Part shown: in pieces, positions 25,149-33,288 of the stretch
Position numbering within the stretch: position 1 is the first letter of the stretch
How the letters are laid out: every line of letters starts with the position of its first letter
Origin: Marihabitans asiaticum
GTDB taxonomy: Bacteria; Actinomycetota; Actinomycetes; Actinomycetales; Dermatophilaceae
Length of the DNA stretch: 64,000 bases
Assembly (NCBI RefSeq): GCF_007828725.1
Contig: NZ_VIUW01000002.1
Coordinates: 310,001 to 374,000 of the forward strand
Reading direction: 5' to 3'
Program-made: the position numbers and the translations under genes
The notes under the pieces: generated by a model
Database searches by the model: none
The model's input: the letters and a program-made list of their open reading frames with translations, nothing else
Told to the model about the DNA's origin: nothing

Positions 25149-25852
25149 GCCACCCCCTTCGGCCTCAGGTCCTCTTCGACCGATCTGAGGCGGGCCAGCT
25201 CCGCCTCGACGGCTCGCGCCACGCGACCCCAGGCACCCCTGGGTCGCGGCGCCAGGCCACGCCCCTCGTCCCGGAGCACCGATGGCTGGTCCTCGACGTG
25301 CTCGAGCAGCGGGATCTCCAGCAGGCGGGCCACGTCGTCCGCCGCAGGCGCAGACCGTCTCGATCCCCGGGTGACCAGCACCGACCGGGACGGGTCCACC
25401 CGCGCCGCGTGGACCACAGCGTCTCTCACCTGGCGTGGCCGCAGACCCGCGACCAGCACGACGAGATCGACCTCGTCGGGCTCAGGGAGAGTTGCCAGCG
25501 CGTGCGGGGGGAGGTCGACGACGACCGGTGCGAACGACCGCAGGGCACGCAGCGCCGCCTCCACGGCGGCCTGGGGCGGAGTGCGCGGGCCCGCCGACGC
25601 CAGGGTCGGGACCTCCCGGCCGGGCAGGCGCGACACCAGACGGGCCGGGTCCAGGCCCCCTTCGACCCCCGCCAGGTCAGGCCAGCGCAGACCGTCCTCC
25701 TCCTCGAGCACCATGGTGGCGTCGATCCCGGAGCCGCAGCGGTCCCCGTCCACCACCGACCCTCCGAGGTGCCGCGCGAGGGCGGCGGCGAGCGTCGAGG
25801 CGCCGAGCCCGCCGGACGTCCCGACGACGGTGAGCAGCTGGTGACGTGCCAT
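25145..25852 (-). CDS. CpaE/Ssd-like P-loop protein of the tad locus
   Basis: A 235-residue MinD/ParA-superfamily protein. The deviant Walker region reads VVGTSGGLGASTLAAALA, lacking the usual lysines, as in the septum-site (Ssd, Rv3660c) subgroup; VVVDLPPHA is the Walker B-like strand. It probably localises the tad machine or links it to the cell cycle. ATG 25852 is chosen; the frame is open to 26086 and an upstream GTG start is possible, since family members often carry an N-terminal extension. Confidence 0.8.
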   Translation of the reverse strand: MARHQLLTVVGTSGGLGASTLAAALARHLGGSVVDGDRCGSGIDATMVLEEEDGLRWPDLAGVEGGLDPARLVSRLPGREVPTLASAGPRTPPQAAVEAALRALRSFAPVVVDLPPHALATLPEPDEVDLVVLVAGLRPRQVRDAVVHAARVDPSRSVLVTRGSRRSAPAADDVARLLEIPLLEHVEDQPSVLRDEGRGLAPRPRGAWGRVARAVEAELARLRSVEEDLRPKGVA

Positions 25853-26225
25853 GCCCCCACGGTCCAGGGCCGAGACCGCTGCCGGGTCGGGGCGCTGCCG
25901 CCTGTGAAGAACCACCACACGCGCTAGGCGGCTGTGGATCGTGCGCAGCCCGCCCCTCCCCCTTCGCGCCGAGAGTGCCGAACTGGCCGCCTCCCCACGC
26001 CCCCAGGCAAGCCAATCCGGCACTCTCGCAGATCGATAGGAGGGGGGATACGGCGGTGGCCCCGGCCGGGGGAGGGCCGGGGCCACCTCACAACATGCTC
26101 CGGGGGGAGAGGAGTCATGCCGTGGTCGCTACAACCCGTAGGGAGCGACGACATTCACTCTACATTCATAGAGCCGCCCGGGCCACACGGAGAGGCGCTC
26201 TCGAAGGTAAGGAATTGGTCAATGA
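25853..26225. other. 373-bp region upstream of the tad operon
   Basis: No established gene. It holds a hairpin at 26055-26087 and an AT-richer patch (about 26140-26175) with two ACATTCA direct repeats (26151-26157, 26162-26168). The second repeat lies inside an inverted repeat CTCTA-N6-TAGAG (26158-26173). It must contain the tad promoter, and possibly the short ORF described at 26117. Confidence 0.5.
26055..26087 (-). terminator. Hairpin downstream of Fic-like gene
   Basis: GGTGGCCCCGGCC and its exact complement form a 13-bp stem around a 7-base G-rich loop. It lies about 140 bp past the stop of the Fic-like gene and about 200 bp before the CpaE-like start, so it separates the two minus-strand units. 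Confidence 0.6.
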
Positions 26226-26248
26226 TCAGCGCAACCGACCGGCCCTGA
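26117..26248 (+). CDS. Candidate small ORF, 43 residues
   Basis: ATG 26117 follows a strong GGAGAGGAG site, and the frame (starting MPWSLQPVGSDDIHSTF) runs to TGA at 26248, overlapping the antisense 3' end of the Fic-like gene. Codon usage is AT-rich and unlike the neighbours (CTA, GTA, ATA, TCA, AAT), so it may be a recently acquired or non-coding patch. No family recognised. Confidence 0.25.
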   Translation: MPWSLQPVGSDDIHSTFIEPPGPHGEALSKVRNWSMISATDRP

Positions 26249-27074
26249 CCGAGTCGGCCACAAGAACCCCTTCGCCGGCCCCCGCCACGACCGCCGCTCC
26301 GCAGTGACGCAGCCACAGCCGGACCCCGTCCGGCCCCCCGTGCACGTACCCCGCCGCCGAGCCGAGGTAAGCCGGTCCCCCTTCGGCTCCGTGGCCCGCC
26401 TCGGGCACGGCGACCCCCGTCGGGTCGAGCCCCAGCGCCTGCACGAGCAGGCGTTCCACGGCGCGCGCGACCAGCCCGTTGCCCGTGGTGAAGGGGCGCA
26501 CGGCGAGGATCTCGGCGTGCACGACAGCAGCGGCTACCAACGCGGGCACCTCCCCGGCCACGGCCATGAGGTCGAGGATCCCGGTCAGCCGGGCGCGCAG
26601 CTCGCCTCGCTCCGGCGGCTCGCCGAGGTCCGAGAGCTCCCCGCACCCCTCACCCTCCACCCTCGGTCGGCCGAGCTGGTCGGGGTGCTCGACCAGCTCG
26701 GCCGCAGCGACGGTGTGCAGCCGGGCGAGGACCTGACCCGGGGCCGAGACGACGGCTGCGCGCAGGTGCTCGGTCTCTGCGGTGGCCGCGATCGCCCCGT
26801 GGATCACTCGCTCCGCCGGGTCCGGGTCGAGCGAGCGCTCCCTGCTGCCGATCATCAGAGCGCGCACGATCGTCGCCGACGAGCGTGCCCCGTCGAGCTC
26901 GGCACTGGCCCACGCTCCCCGGACTCGTGACTCGGCCGCCGCCTCGGCGGTGCGCCGACGCAAGCCTTCGTGCCAGCGAAGGGAGGTGCAGGCCTCCCTG
27001 GCGGCCTCGCTGGCCTCGGTCACGTCGGGAAGGTCGGCGAGGGTCCGGAGCGAGGTGACGAGCGGCGAGGACAC
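26226..27074 (-). CDS. Fic-domain protein with degenerate catalytic motif
   Basis: A 282-residue all-helical protein. The Fic core is recognisable at VRPFTTGNGLVARA, which aligns with the canonical HPFxDGNGRxxR but has Arg for the catalytic His, Thr for Asp and Leu for the conserved Arg. Upstream, SAELDG resembles the inhibitory helix motif (S/T)xxxE(G/N), with Asp in place of Glu. AMPylation activity is therefore unlikely; a binding or regulatory role is possible. GTG 27074 is preceded by TAGGGT at leaderless spacing. It stands between the tad locus and a divergent two-component system. Confidence 0.75.
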   Translation of the reverse strand: MSSPLVTSLRTLADLPDVTEASEAAREACTSLRWHEGLRRRTAEAAAESRVRGAWASAELDGARSSATIVRALMIGSRERSLDPDPAERVIHGAIAATAETEHLRAAVVSAPGQVLARLHTVAAAELVEHPDQLGRPRVEGEGCGELSDLGEPPERGELRARLTGILDLMAVAGEVPALVAAAVVHAEILAVRPFTTGNGLVARAVERLLVQALGLDPTGVAVPEAGHGAEGGPAYLGSAAGYVHGGPDGVRLWLRHCGAAVVAGAGEGVLVADSVRAGRLR

Positions 27075-27080
27075 CTCGCC

Positions 27081-27086
27081 ACCCTA
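27081..27086 (-). promoter_or_regulatory. -10 element TAGGGT, leaderless promoter of Fic-like gene
   Basis: On the minus strand TAGGGT ends 6 bp before GTG 27074, with no Shine-Dalgarno. Confidence 0.5.
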
Positions 27087-27116
27087 CGGTGCGCGGCACC
27101 CACGCCCGGGTCGGCC

Positions 27117-27122
27117 TACGCT
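27117..27122 (+). promoter_or_regulatory. -10 element TACGCT, leaderless promoter of LytS-like kinase
   Basis: TACGCT ends 7 bp before ATG 27130. It is divergent from the Fic-like promoter 31 bp away, so both share one intergenic control region. Confidence 0.55.
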
Positions 27123-27129
27123 GCTGTGC

Positions 27130-28341
27130 ATGACCGGGCTGCACCTGCCCACCGCGCTCGTCGTCGCGATGGCCTGCCTCGTGATCGTCGTCGCGGTCGG
27201 GCTGTGGCGAGGGCGCACCCGACCCCGCGGATTCATGACGGTGAGTGAGCAGGCCACCTACGAGACGCTGCACACGGCCTCGCTCGCGGGCCGTCATCTC
27301 GCCGAAGGGCTCACCGACGACGGCTGCGAGGCGGCCGCCCCCTACCTTCGCGCCCTCCTCGCCACCCCCGCCCTGGCCATCACCGACCGCAAGTCGGTCA
27401 TCGTCTGGGACGGCGAGGGGGAGCATCACCTGAAGGGCGTCGTCGACCAGGCCGCCGCGGCCCTCGAGCAGGGACGCACGGTCGTCCTCGGGCCCGCCGA
27501 GGTCACCTGCTCGAGCACGGAGTGCCCGGTCCGGGCCGGCGTCATAGTGCCGATCACGGTGGATGACGGGGTGGTGGGCGCACTGGCCGCCTACGCACCC
27601 GCGACGTCCGCGGCGATGGCCCGGGCGGTCGAGGAGCTCGCCTCGTGGGTCGCCACCCAGGTAGAGGTCGCCGAGCTCTCCTTCGAGCGCACCCGGGCGA
27701 TGGAGGCCGAGCTACGGGCGCTGCGAGCGCAGATCAGCCCCCACTTCATCTACAACTCGCTCGCCGCGATCGCCTCCTTCGTCCGCACCGACCCCGCGAG
27801 GGCCCGCGAGCTGCTGCTGGAGTTCGCCGACTTCACCCGCTACGCGCTGCGCCGCGATGGCGCCTTCACCACCCTCGCGGAGGAGCTGACCAACGTCGAG
27901 CGCTACCTCGTCCTCGAGCAGGCTCGCTTCGGCGAGCGGTTGGGGGTCAGCCTCAAGATCGCGCCCGAGGCGCTGCCGGTGCAGCTGCCCTACCTCGTGA
28001 TCCAGCCCCTGGTGGAGAACGCCGTGCGGCACGGGCTGGCGGCGAAGGAGGGCGAAGGGGTGGTGACCATCTCGGTGACCGACGCGGGCACCGAGGTCGA
28101 GGTCGCCGTCGACGACGACGGGGTGGGCACGGACCCCGCGAGCATCCGCAAGATCCTCGACGGGCAGAGCCGCGCGGACTCCGTCGGGCTGGGCAACGTC
28201 GACGCGCGGCTGCGTCAGGTGTACGGCGATCAGTACGGGCTGACGGTCGAGACCGCGGCAGGCGCCGGGATGCGGGTGACCTTCCGGCTCCCCAAGTACT
28301 CTCCTGCCATCCGGGAGGCGCCGGCCGCAGCCGGGCCCTAG
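27130..28341 (+). CDS. LytS/YehU-type sensor histidine kinase
   Basis: A 403-residue kinase: one N-terminal TM helix, a GAF-like sensory region (about residues 50-170), a short coiled coil, and the His_kinase domain with phospho-His in RAQISPHFIYNSL. The ATPase has VENAVRHGL (N-box) and GLGNVDARL. Only one TM helix is present, so the signal is probably cytoplasmic or received by the GAF-like domain. It is paired with the LytTR regulator next to it and precedes two solute symporters, as in pyruvate/acetate-sensing LytTR systems. Confidence 0.88.
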   Translation: MTGLHLPTALVVAMACLVIVVAVGLWRGRTRPRGFMTVSEQATYETLHTASLAGRHLAEGLTDDGCEAAAPYLRALLATPALAITDRKSVIVWDGEGEHHLKGVVDQAAAALEQGRTVVLGPAEVTCSSTECPVRAGVIVPITVDDGVVGALAAYAPATSAAMARAVEELASWVATQVEVAELSFERTRAMEAELRALRAQISPHFIYNSLAAIASFVRTDPARARELLLEFADFTRYALRRDGAFTTLAEELTNVERYLVLEQARFGERLGVSLKIAPEALPVQLPYLVIQPLVENAVRHGLAAKEGEGVVTISVTDAGTEVEVAVDDDGVGTDPASIRKILDGQSRADSVGLGNVDARLRQVYGDQYGLTVETAAGAGMRVTFRLPKYSPAIREAPAAAGP

Positions 28342-28344
28342 GCT
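28339..28344 (+). promoter_or_regulatory. -10 element TAGGCT overlapping the kinase stop codon
   Basis: TAGGCT begins with the TAG stop of the kinase (28339-28341) and ends 7 bp before ATG 28352 of the regulator. This spacing would give the regulator a private leaderless promoter in addition to read-through. Confidence 0.45.
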
Positions 28345-28351
28345 GCCTCGC

Positions 28352-29110
28352 ATGGCCGCTGGAACGCCCGAGGAGACCGAGGGCCTCGTCGCGCTCGTCG
28401 TCGACGACGAGACGCCGGCGCGCGGCGAGCTCGGCTGGGTGCTCGACCAGGACCCGCGGATCGGTCGGGTCCTCACCGCCGGCAGCGGCACCGCGGCTCT
28501 CGCCGCGCTGGAGAACGAGCGGGTCGACGTCATCTTCTCCGACATCTCCATGCCCGGCCTGGACGGGATGCAGCTGGCGAGGGTGGTCCGACGCTTCGCC
28601 GAGCCGCCGCAGATCGTCTTCGTCACCGCCTACGACACCCACGCCGTCGACGCCTTCGACCTCGAGGCCGTTGACTACGTCATGAAGCCCGTGCGCCAGG
28701 AGCGCATCGGCGAGGCGGTACGACGCTGCCTCGCCCAGCGCGAGCGTGGAGAGGTCCCGGCCGCCGAGGAGGACGAGACGATCCCCGTCGAGCTCGGTGG
28801 GGTCACCCGCTTCGTCTCCCGCAGCGACATCCGGTACGTCCAGGCCCAGGGGGACTACGCCCGGCTACACACCCCGACCGGGTCGCACCTCGTCCGGATC
28901 CCCCTGGCCACCCTGGAGGAGCGCTGGGCCGAGGCCGGGTTCGTCCGGATCCACCGCAGCACCCTCGTCGCGACACGCCACATCACCGAGGTGCGCACCA
29001 GCCAGGGGCGATACACCGTGGTCGTCGACCTGGGGACCGAGCTGCAGGTCTCACGTCGGCACACCCGCGCGCTGCGCTCCACCCTCGTACGACCCGACGA
29101 CCGGTCGTGA
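28352..29110 (+). CDS. LytTR-family response regulator
   Basis: A 252-residue regulator. The receiver has acidic pocket VVDDE, phospho-acceptor in VIFSDISMPGLDG and the lysine in DYVMKP. The C-terminal LytTR DNA-binding domain has VSRSDIRYVQAQGDYARL and GFVRIHRSTLV. It probably controls the symporter genes downstream. Its stop overlaps the start of the next gene (GTGA at 29107). Confidence 0.92.
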   Translation: MAAGTPEETEGLVALVVDDETPARGELGWVLDQDPRIGRVLTAGSGTAALAALENERVDVIFSDISMPGLDGMQLARVVRRFAEPPQIVFVTAYDTHAVDAFDLEAVDYVMKPVRQERIGEAVRRCLAQRERGEVPAAEEDETIPVELGGVTRFVSRSDIRYVQAQGDYARLHTPTGSHLVRIPLATLEERWAEAGFVRIHRSTLVATRHITEVRTSQGRYTVVVDLGTELQVSRRHTRALRSTLVRPDDRS

Positions 29111-29478
29111 CCCACCCGCCTGAGCGGGTCCGCGTCACCCGGACGCGAACCACGGGGATGCCGCAGCGGCGTCCCTCCCTCCGACGCGAGATCACCACCC
29201 AGAGTCCGCTCGGCGCCGCCTACCTCGACTCGCTGATGCGCGCCCAGCTCCGGCTCACCGTCACCGTCGGCGTCGTCGTCGCCTCGGCCCTTGGCTCCCT
29301 GCCGCTCCTCTTCGCGCTGCTCCCCTCCCTTCGGTCCCTGTCGGTCGGCGGGCTCCCGGCCCCGTGGATCCTCCTCGGTGTCGTCGTCTACCCCGCCGTG
29401 GTGGTCGTTGCTCACCTGTACGCCCGGGCGGCGGAGCGGATCGAGAGGCAGTTCGCCGAGGCAGTGCGCGACCGATGA
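29107..29478 (+). CDS. Small two-TM membrane protein upstream of solute symporter (DUF485-like position)
   Basis: A 123-residue protein with a 45-residue basic N-terminus, two TM helices (about 50-72 and 84-105) and a short charged tail. It occupies the place of DUF485 proteins that accompany ActP-type symporters and overlaps both neighbours by 4 bp (GTGA, ATGA), but I do not see the conserved DUF485 sequence. Probably an accessory subunit of the symporter. Confidence 0.7.
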   Translation: MTHPPERVRVTRTRTTGMPQRRPSLRREITTQSPLGAAYLDSLMRAQLRLTVTVGVVVASALGSLPLLFALLPSLRSLSVGGLPAPWILLGVVVYPAVVVVAHLYARAAERIERQFAEAVRDR

Positions 29479-30998
29479 GCGAGCAGATCGCGCCCGTCAG
29501 CGTCGCGGCGATCGCGCTCGTCAGCGTCGTCACCCTCGCGCTCGGGCTGCTCGGCATGCGCTTCGCCCGCGGCACGAGCGACTTCTACGTGGCGGGACGC
29601 ACCGTCGGACCGTGGCGCAACGCCAGCGCGATCGGAGGCGAGTACCTCTCCGCCGCAAGCTTCCTCGGCGTCGCCGGGCTGGTCTACGAGCGCGGCGCCG
29701 ACATGCTCTGGCTCCCCGTCGGGTACACGGTCGGTTACCTCGTGCTGCTTCTCCTCGTGGCGGCACCGCTGCGGCGGTCCGGCGCGTACACCCTGCCGGA
29801 CTTCGCCGAGATGCGCCTGGGCTCCACCCCGCTGCGGCTGCTCAGCGCAGCCCTCGTCGTGGGGATCGGCTGGCTGTACCTGCTGCCCCAGCTGCAAGGC
29901 GCCGGTCTCGTCCTGCGCCAGGTCAGCGGGCTGCCGACCTGGGTCGGCAGCGTCGTGCTCGCCGCCGTGGTGACCGCCAACGTCGTCGGAGGCGGGATGC
30001 GCTCGATCACCCTGGTGCAGGCGGTGCAGTACTGGGTCAAGCTGACCGCGATCGCCGTCCCCGCCTTCGTCCTCACCGCCGTGTGGCTGCGCCAGGGCCG
30101 ACCAGCGCCGCAGGCGGGCGAGTCGTGGTGGGAGCCGCTGACCGCGCCGGTGTACACCGACCACCCGCTCTTCACCACCTACAGCACGCTGGCCGCGCTC
30201 TGCCTCGGCACGATGGGCCTGCCGCACATCGTCGTCCGCTTCTACACCAACCCTGACGGGCGCGCGGCCCGGCGCACCACGGTCGCCGTCCTCGCCCTCC
30301 TCGGGCTGTTCTACCTCTTCCCGCCGGTGTACGGGGTGCTCGGACGCAGCTACCTCACCGAGGGCGAAGGGGTGGGAGCCGACGACGTCGTGCTCGGCCT
30401 GCCCTCGGCGATGCTCCCTGGGATCGGTGCCGAGATCATCACCGCGGTGCTCGCGGGCGGAGCCTTCGCTGCATTCCTCTCGACCGCGTCGGGCCTGGCG
30501 ATGTCCGTCGCGGGAGCCATCGACCAGGACGCGCTGCGGCGCGCCGTGAGCCGCCGTACCGGGGGCGACTTCCACCCCGTCCAGGTGTTCCGGGTCGCGG
30601 CCGCCCTCGGCATCCTCGCTCCGCTCGCGGTCAGCCAGCTCATCGACCCGGTCGGGCTGTCGCGGGCGGTCGGCCACGCCTTCGCCATCGCTGCCTCCAC
30701 CTTCGCCCCCCTCGTCATCCTCGGGGTCTGGTGGCGTGGACTGACTCCGGCCGGGGCGGCCGCCGGGATTACCGTCGGCGGTGCCACCACCATCGGCGCC
30801 GCGACGACGACGATCGTCGGGACGCCGCCGGGCGGCTGGCTCGGCTCGCTCCTCGAGGCCCCTGCCGCGTGGTCGATCCCGCTCGCGGTCCTCGTGATGG
30901 TGCTCGTCTCCTCCGCCACCCGGAGGTCGGTGCCGGCCGACACCGCCTCGATCATGGCCCGGCTGCACACACCCGAGTCGGCCCTGCTCGACCGCTGA
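29475..30998 (+). CDS. Sodium:solute symporter, ActP/MctC-like (copy 1)
   Basis: A 507-residue permease with about 13 TM helices. The SSS signature appears as TSDFYVAGRTVGPWRNASAIGGEYLSAASFLGVAGL, and later GLPHIVVRFYT and AFAAFLSTASGLAMS. Close relatives carry acetate, propionate or pyruvate. It ends the first four-gene unit (kinase, regulator, small membrane protein, symporter). Confidence 0.9.
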   Translation: MSEQIAPVSVAAIALVSVVTLALGLLGMRFARGTSDFYVAGRTVGPWRNASAIGGEYLSAASFLGVAGLVYERGADMLWLPVGYTVGYLVLLLLVAAPLRRSGAYTLPDFAEMRLGSTPLRLLSAALVVGIGWLYLLPQLQGAGLVLRQVSGLPTWVGSVVLAAVVTANVVGGGMRSITLVQAVQYWVKLTAIAVPAFVLTAVWLRQGRPAPQAGESWWEPLTAPVYTDHPLFTTYSTLAALCLGTMGLPHIVVRFYTNPDGRAARRTTVAVLALLGLFYLFPPVYGVLGRSYLTEGEGVGADDVVLGLPSAMLPGIGAEIITAVLAGGAFAAFLSTASGLAMSVAGAIDQDALRRAVSRRTGGDFHPVQVFRVAAALGILAPLAVSQLIDPVGLSRAVGHAFAIAASTFAPLVILGVWWRGLTPAGAAAGITVGGATTIGAATTTIVGTPPGGWLGSLLEAPAAWSIPLAVLVMVLVSSATRRSVPADTASIMARLHTPESALLDR

Positions 30999-31123
30999 TC
31001 CGTCGAGGGCGACCGCTCGTCGTCCGGCGCCGGTCCGCACGTCGGGAAGAGCGGTCCACCTGGCGCGCCACGACCGGCAGGGGGAGACAGGGCACGGCCT
31101 GCCCGTCAACAGTGGTGCCGTCC

Positions 31124-31145
31124 GGCCGGGCAACGGTGCCCGGCC
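31124..31145 (+). terminator. Perfect inverted repeat between the two symporter modules
   Basis: GGCCGGGCA and TGCCCGGCC form a 9-bp stem around ACGG, 126 bp after the first symporter stop and 23 bp before the DUF485 start. It could end the first transcript or act as an attenuator or operator for the second module. Confidence 0.45.
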
Positions 31146-31167
31146 CAAGCACCGGAGGTGAGCGCCC

Positions 31168-31596
31168 ATGAGCGAGCCCGCCACGAACCTCGGCGAGAGA
31201 TACATCGCCGTTCAGGAGTCCGAGGAGTTCGCCGACCTCCGGCGGACCTTCCGCGGCTTCGTCTTCCCCGTCACCGCGTTCTTCCTGTCGTGGTACTTCC
31301 TCTACGTCCTGCTCTCGATCTTCGCGCCCGGGTTCATGGGCACCAAGGTCGTCGGCAACATCACCATCGGGCTGATCTTCGGCCTGCTCCAGTTCGTCTC
31401 GACCTTCGCCATCACCTTCCTCTACGCCCGGTGGGCGAACCGGTCCTTCGACCCCAAGGCCGACGCCGTCGGCGCGATGATGGACGGCCGCGACGACCAC
31501 GACTTCGCCGACAGCGGCGACTGGGCACCGGGCGATGTCGACCGGGCGCTGGAAGCCGAGCGCCTTGACGACGCGGACCGCAGGAGGAACCCGTGA
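31168..31596 (+). CDS. DUF485 membrane protein
   Basis: A 142-residue two-TM protein with the DUF485 pattern: FADLRRTFRGFVFPVTAFFLSWYFLYVLLS, a short loop and IFGLLQFVSTFAITFLYARWANRSFDPKAD. These proteins are co-transcribed with ActP-type symporters. The C-terminus is acidic. A good GGAGGTGAG site precedes ATG 31168. Overlaps the next gene by 4 bp. Confidence 0.9.
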   Translation: MSEPATNLGERYIAVQESEEFADLRRTFRGFVFPVTAFFLSWYFLYVLLSIFAPGFMGTKVVGNITIGLIFGLLQFVSTFAITFLYARWANRSFDPKADAVGAMMDGRDDHDFADSGDWAPGDVDRALEAERLDDADRRRNP

Positions 31597-33227
31597 GCTC
31601 CCTGGCACCCATGGCCGAGACGATCGGCAACCCGACCCTGAACATCTCGATCTTCGCGATCTTCGTCCTCTTCACCTTGACCATCGTCATCAAGGTGGCC
31701 GGGGGGAAGAAGACCGCCGGACAGATGTACACCGGCGGCGCCTCGTTCTCCGGCAAGCAGAACGGCATCGCGATCGCGGGCGACTACCTCTCCGCGGCGT
31801 CCTTCCTCGGGATCGCCGGAGCCATCGCGTTGCAGGGCTACGACGGCTTCCTGTACTCCATCGGGTTCCTCGTCGCCTGGCTCGTCGCGCTGCTGCTCGT
31901 GGCCGAGCTGATGCGCAACACCGGCCGCTTCACCATGGCCGACGTCCTCTCCTACCGCCTCCGGCAGCGACCCGTCCGGGTCGCCGCCGCCACCTCGGTG
32001 CTCGCGGTGTCCTTCTTCTACCTCCTGGCCCAGATGGCCGGAGCCGGCGGGCTGGTGTCCCTCCTCCTCGGGGTGAGCGGCGCCGCGGCGCAGAACATCG
32101 TCATCGCCATCGTCGGCGCCGTGATGATCGCCTACGTGATGATCGGCGGGATGAAGGGCACGACCTGGGTCCAGATCATCAAGGCGATCCTGCTCATCGC
32201 CGCCACCGCGATCATGACCGTCTGGGTCCTCGCGAAGTTCGGGCTCAACCTCTCCTCGCTCATGCAGAGCGCGGTCGACACCAACCCCGCGGCGGGCGAG
32301 AAGCTGCTCGAGCCAGGGCTGAAGTACGGCAAGAACACGACGACGAAGATCGACTTCATCTCGCTCTCGCTGGCCCTCGTGCTCGGCACCGCAGGACTCC
32401 CGCACGTGCTGCAGCGCTTCTACACCGTCCCGACGAGCAAGCAGGCCCGCAAGTCGGTCGAGTGGGCGATCTGGCTGATCGGCGGCTTCTACCTGCTCAC
32501 CCTCGTCATCGGCTACGGCGCCGGTGCCCTCGTCGGGCCGGAGAAGATCGCCAACGCACCCGGCAAGGCGAACTCGGCGGCACCCCAGCTGGCGTTCGAG
32601 CTCGGCGGGTCACCGCTGCTCGGCATCGTCTCGGGCATCGCCTTCGCGACCATCCTCGCGGTCGTCGCGGGCCTGACCATCACCACCTCGGCGACGGTCG
32701 CCCACGACCTCTACAACCAGGTCATCAAGCGGGGCAAGGCCAGTCCGGAGCAAGAGGTCAAGGTGGCTCGGTACGCCGCCCTGGTCGGCGGCATCATCGC
32801 GATCCTCGGTGGCATGCTCGCCAAGGACCAGAACATCGCCTTCCTCGTCGCGCTGGCCTTCGCCGTCGCCGCGAGCGCGAACCTCCCGACCATCCTCTAC
32901 AGCCTCTTCTGGAAGCGCTTCAACACCCGCGGCGCGCTGTGGTCGATGTACGGCGGTCTGATCTCGGCGATCGGCCTGATCATCTTCAGCCCGGTGGTGT
33001 CCGGCAAGCCGGTCGACCCGCTCACCGGGAAGAGCCCGTCGATGCTGCAGAACGTCGACTTCCACCTCTTCCCGCTGGACAACCCGGGTCTGGTCTCGAT
33101 CCCGCTCGGATTCCTCCTGGGATACATCGGCACGGTGACGAGCAAGGAGTTCAACCGGGCCAAGTACGCCGAGATGGAGGTGCGCAGCCTCACCGGCCAC
33201 GGCGTGGCCGAGGCTATCGAGCACTGA
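31593..33227 (+). CDS. Cation/acetate symporter, ActP-like (copy 2)
   Basis: A 544-residue SSS permease with GGASFSGKQNGIAIAGDYLSAASFLGIAGAIAL, GLPHVLQRFYTVP and TILAVVAGLTITTSATVAHDLYN. It is closer to canonical E. coli ActP than copy 1 and, unlike it, is paired with a true DUF485 protein. GTG 31593 overlaps the DUF485 stop. With acs at 38252 it suggests acetate scavenging. Confidence 0.93.
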   Translation: MSSLAPMAETIGNPTLNISIFAIFVLFTLTIVIKVAGGKKTAGQMYTGGASFSGKQNGIAIAGDYLSAASFLGIAGAIALQGYDGFLYSIGFLVAWLVALLLVAELMRNTGRFTMADVLSYRLRQRPVRVAAATSVLAVSFFYLLAQMAGAGGLVSLLLGVSGAAAQNIVIAIVGAVMIAYVMIGGMKGTTWVQIIKAILLIAATAIMTVWVLAKFGLNLSSLMQSAVDTNPAAGEKLLEPGLKYGKNTTTKIDFISLSLALVLGTAGLPHVLQRFYTVPTSKQARKSVEWAIWLIGGFYLLTLVIGYGAGALVGPEKIANAPGKANSAAPQLAFELGGSPLLGIVSGIAFATILAVVAGLTITTSATVAHDLYNQVIKRGKASPEQEVKVARYAALVGGIIAILGGMLAKDQNIAFLVALAFAVAASANLPTILYSLFWKRFNTRGALWSMYGGLISAIGLIIFSPVVSGKPVDPLTGKSPSMLQNVDFHLFPLDNPGLVSIPLGFLLGYIGTVTSKEFNRAKYAEMEVRSLTGHGVAEAIEH

Positions 33228-33241
33228 TCCGTCTCGGACAA

Positions 33242-33285
33242 CAGGCGAAGGGGGGAGGAGCGGCCGCTCCTCCCCCCTTCGCCTG
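33242..33285. terminator. 44-bp perfect palindrome between actP-like gene and bioB
   Basis: Each half reads outward from a central CGGCCG through GGAG to GGCGAAGGGGG, 22 bp per arm with no mismatch. It starts 15 bp after the symporter stop and ends 4 bp before the bioB stop on the other strand, so it can terminate both. The arms are an inverted pair of the dispersed CGAAGGGG word. Confidence 0.85.
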
Positions 33286-33288
33286 CGC

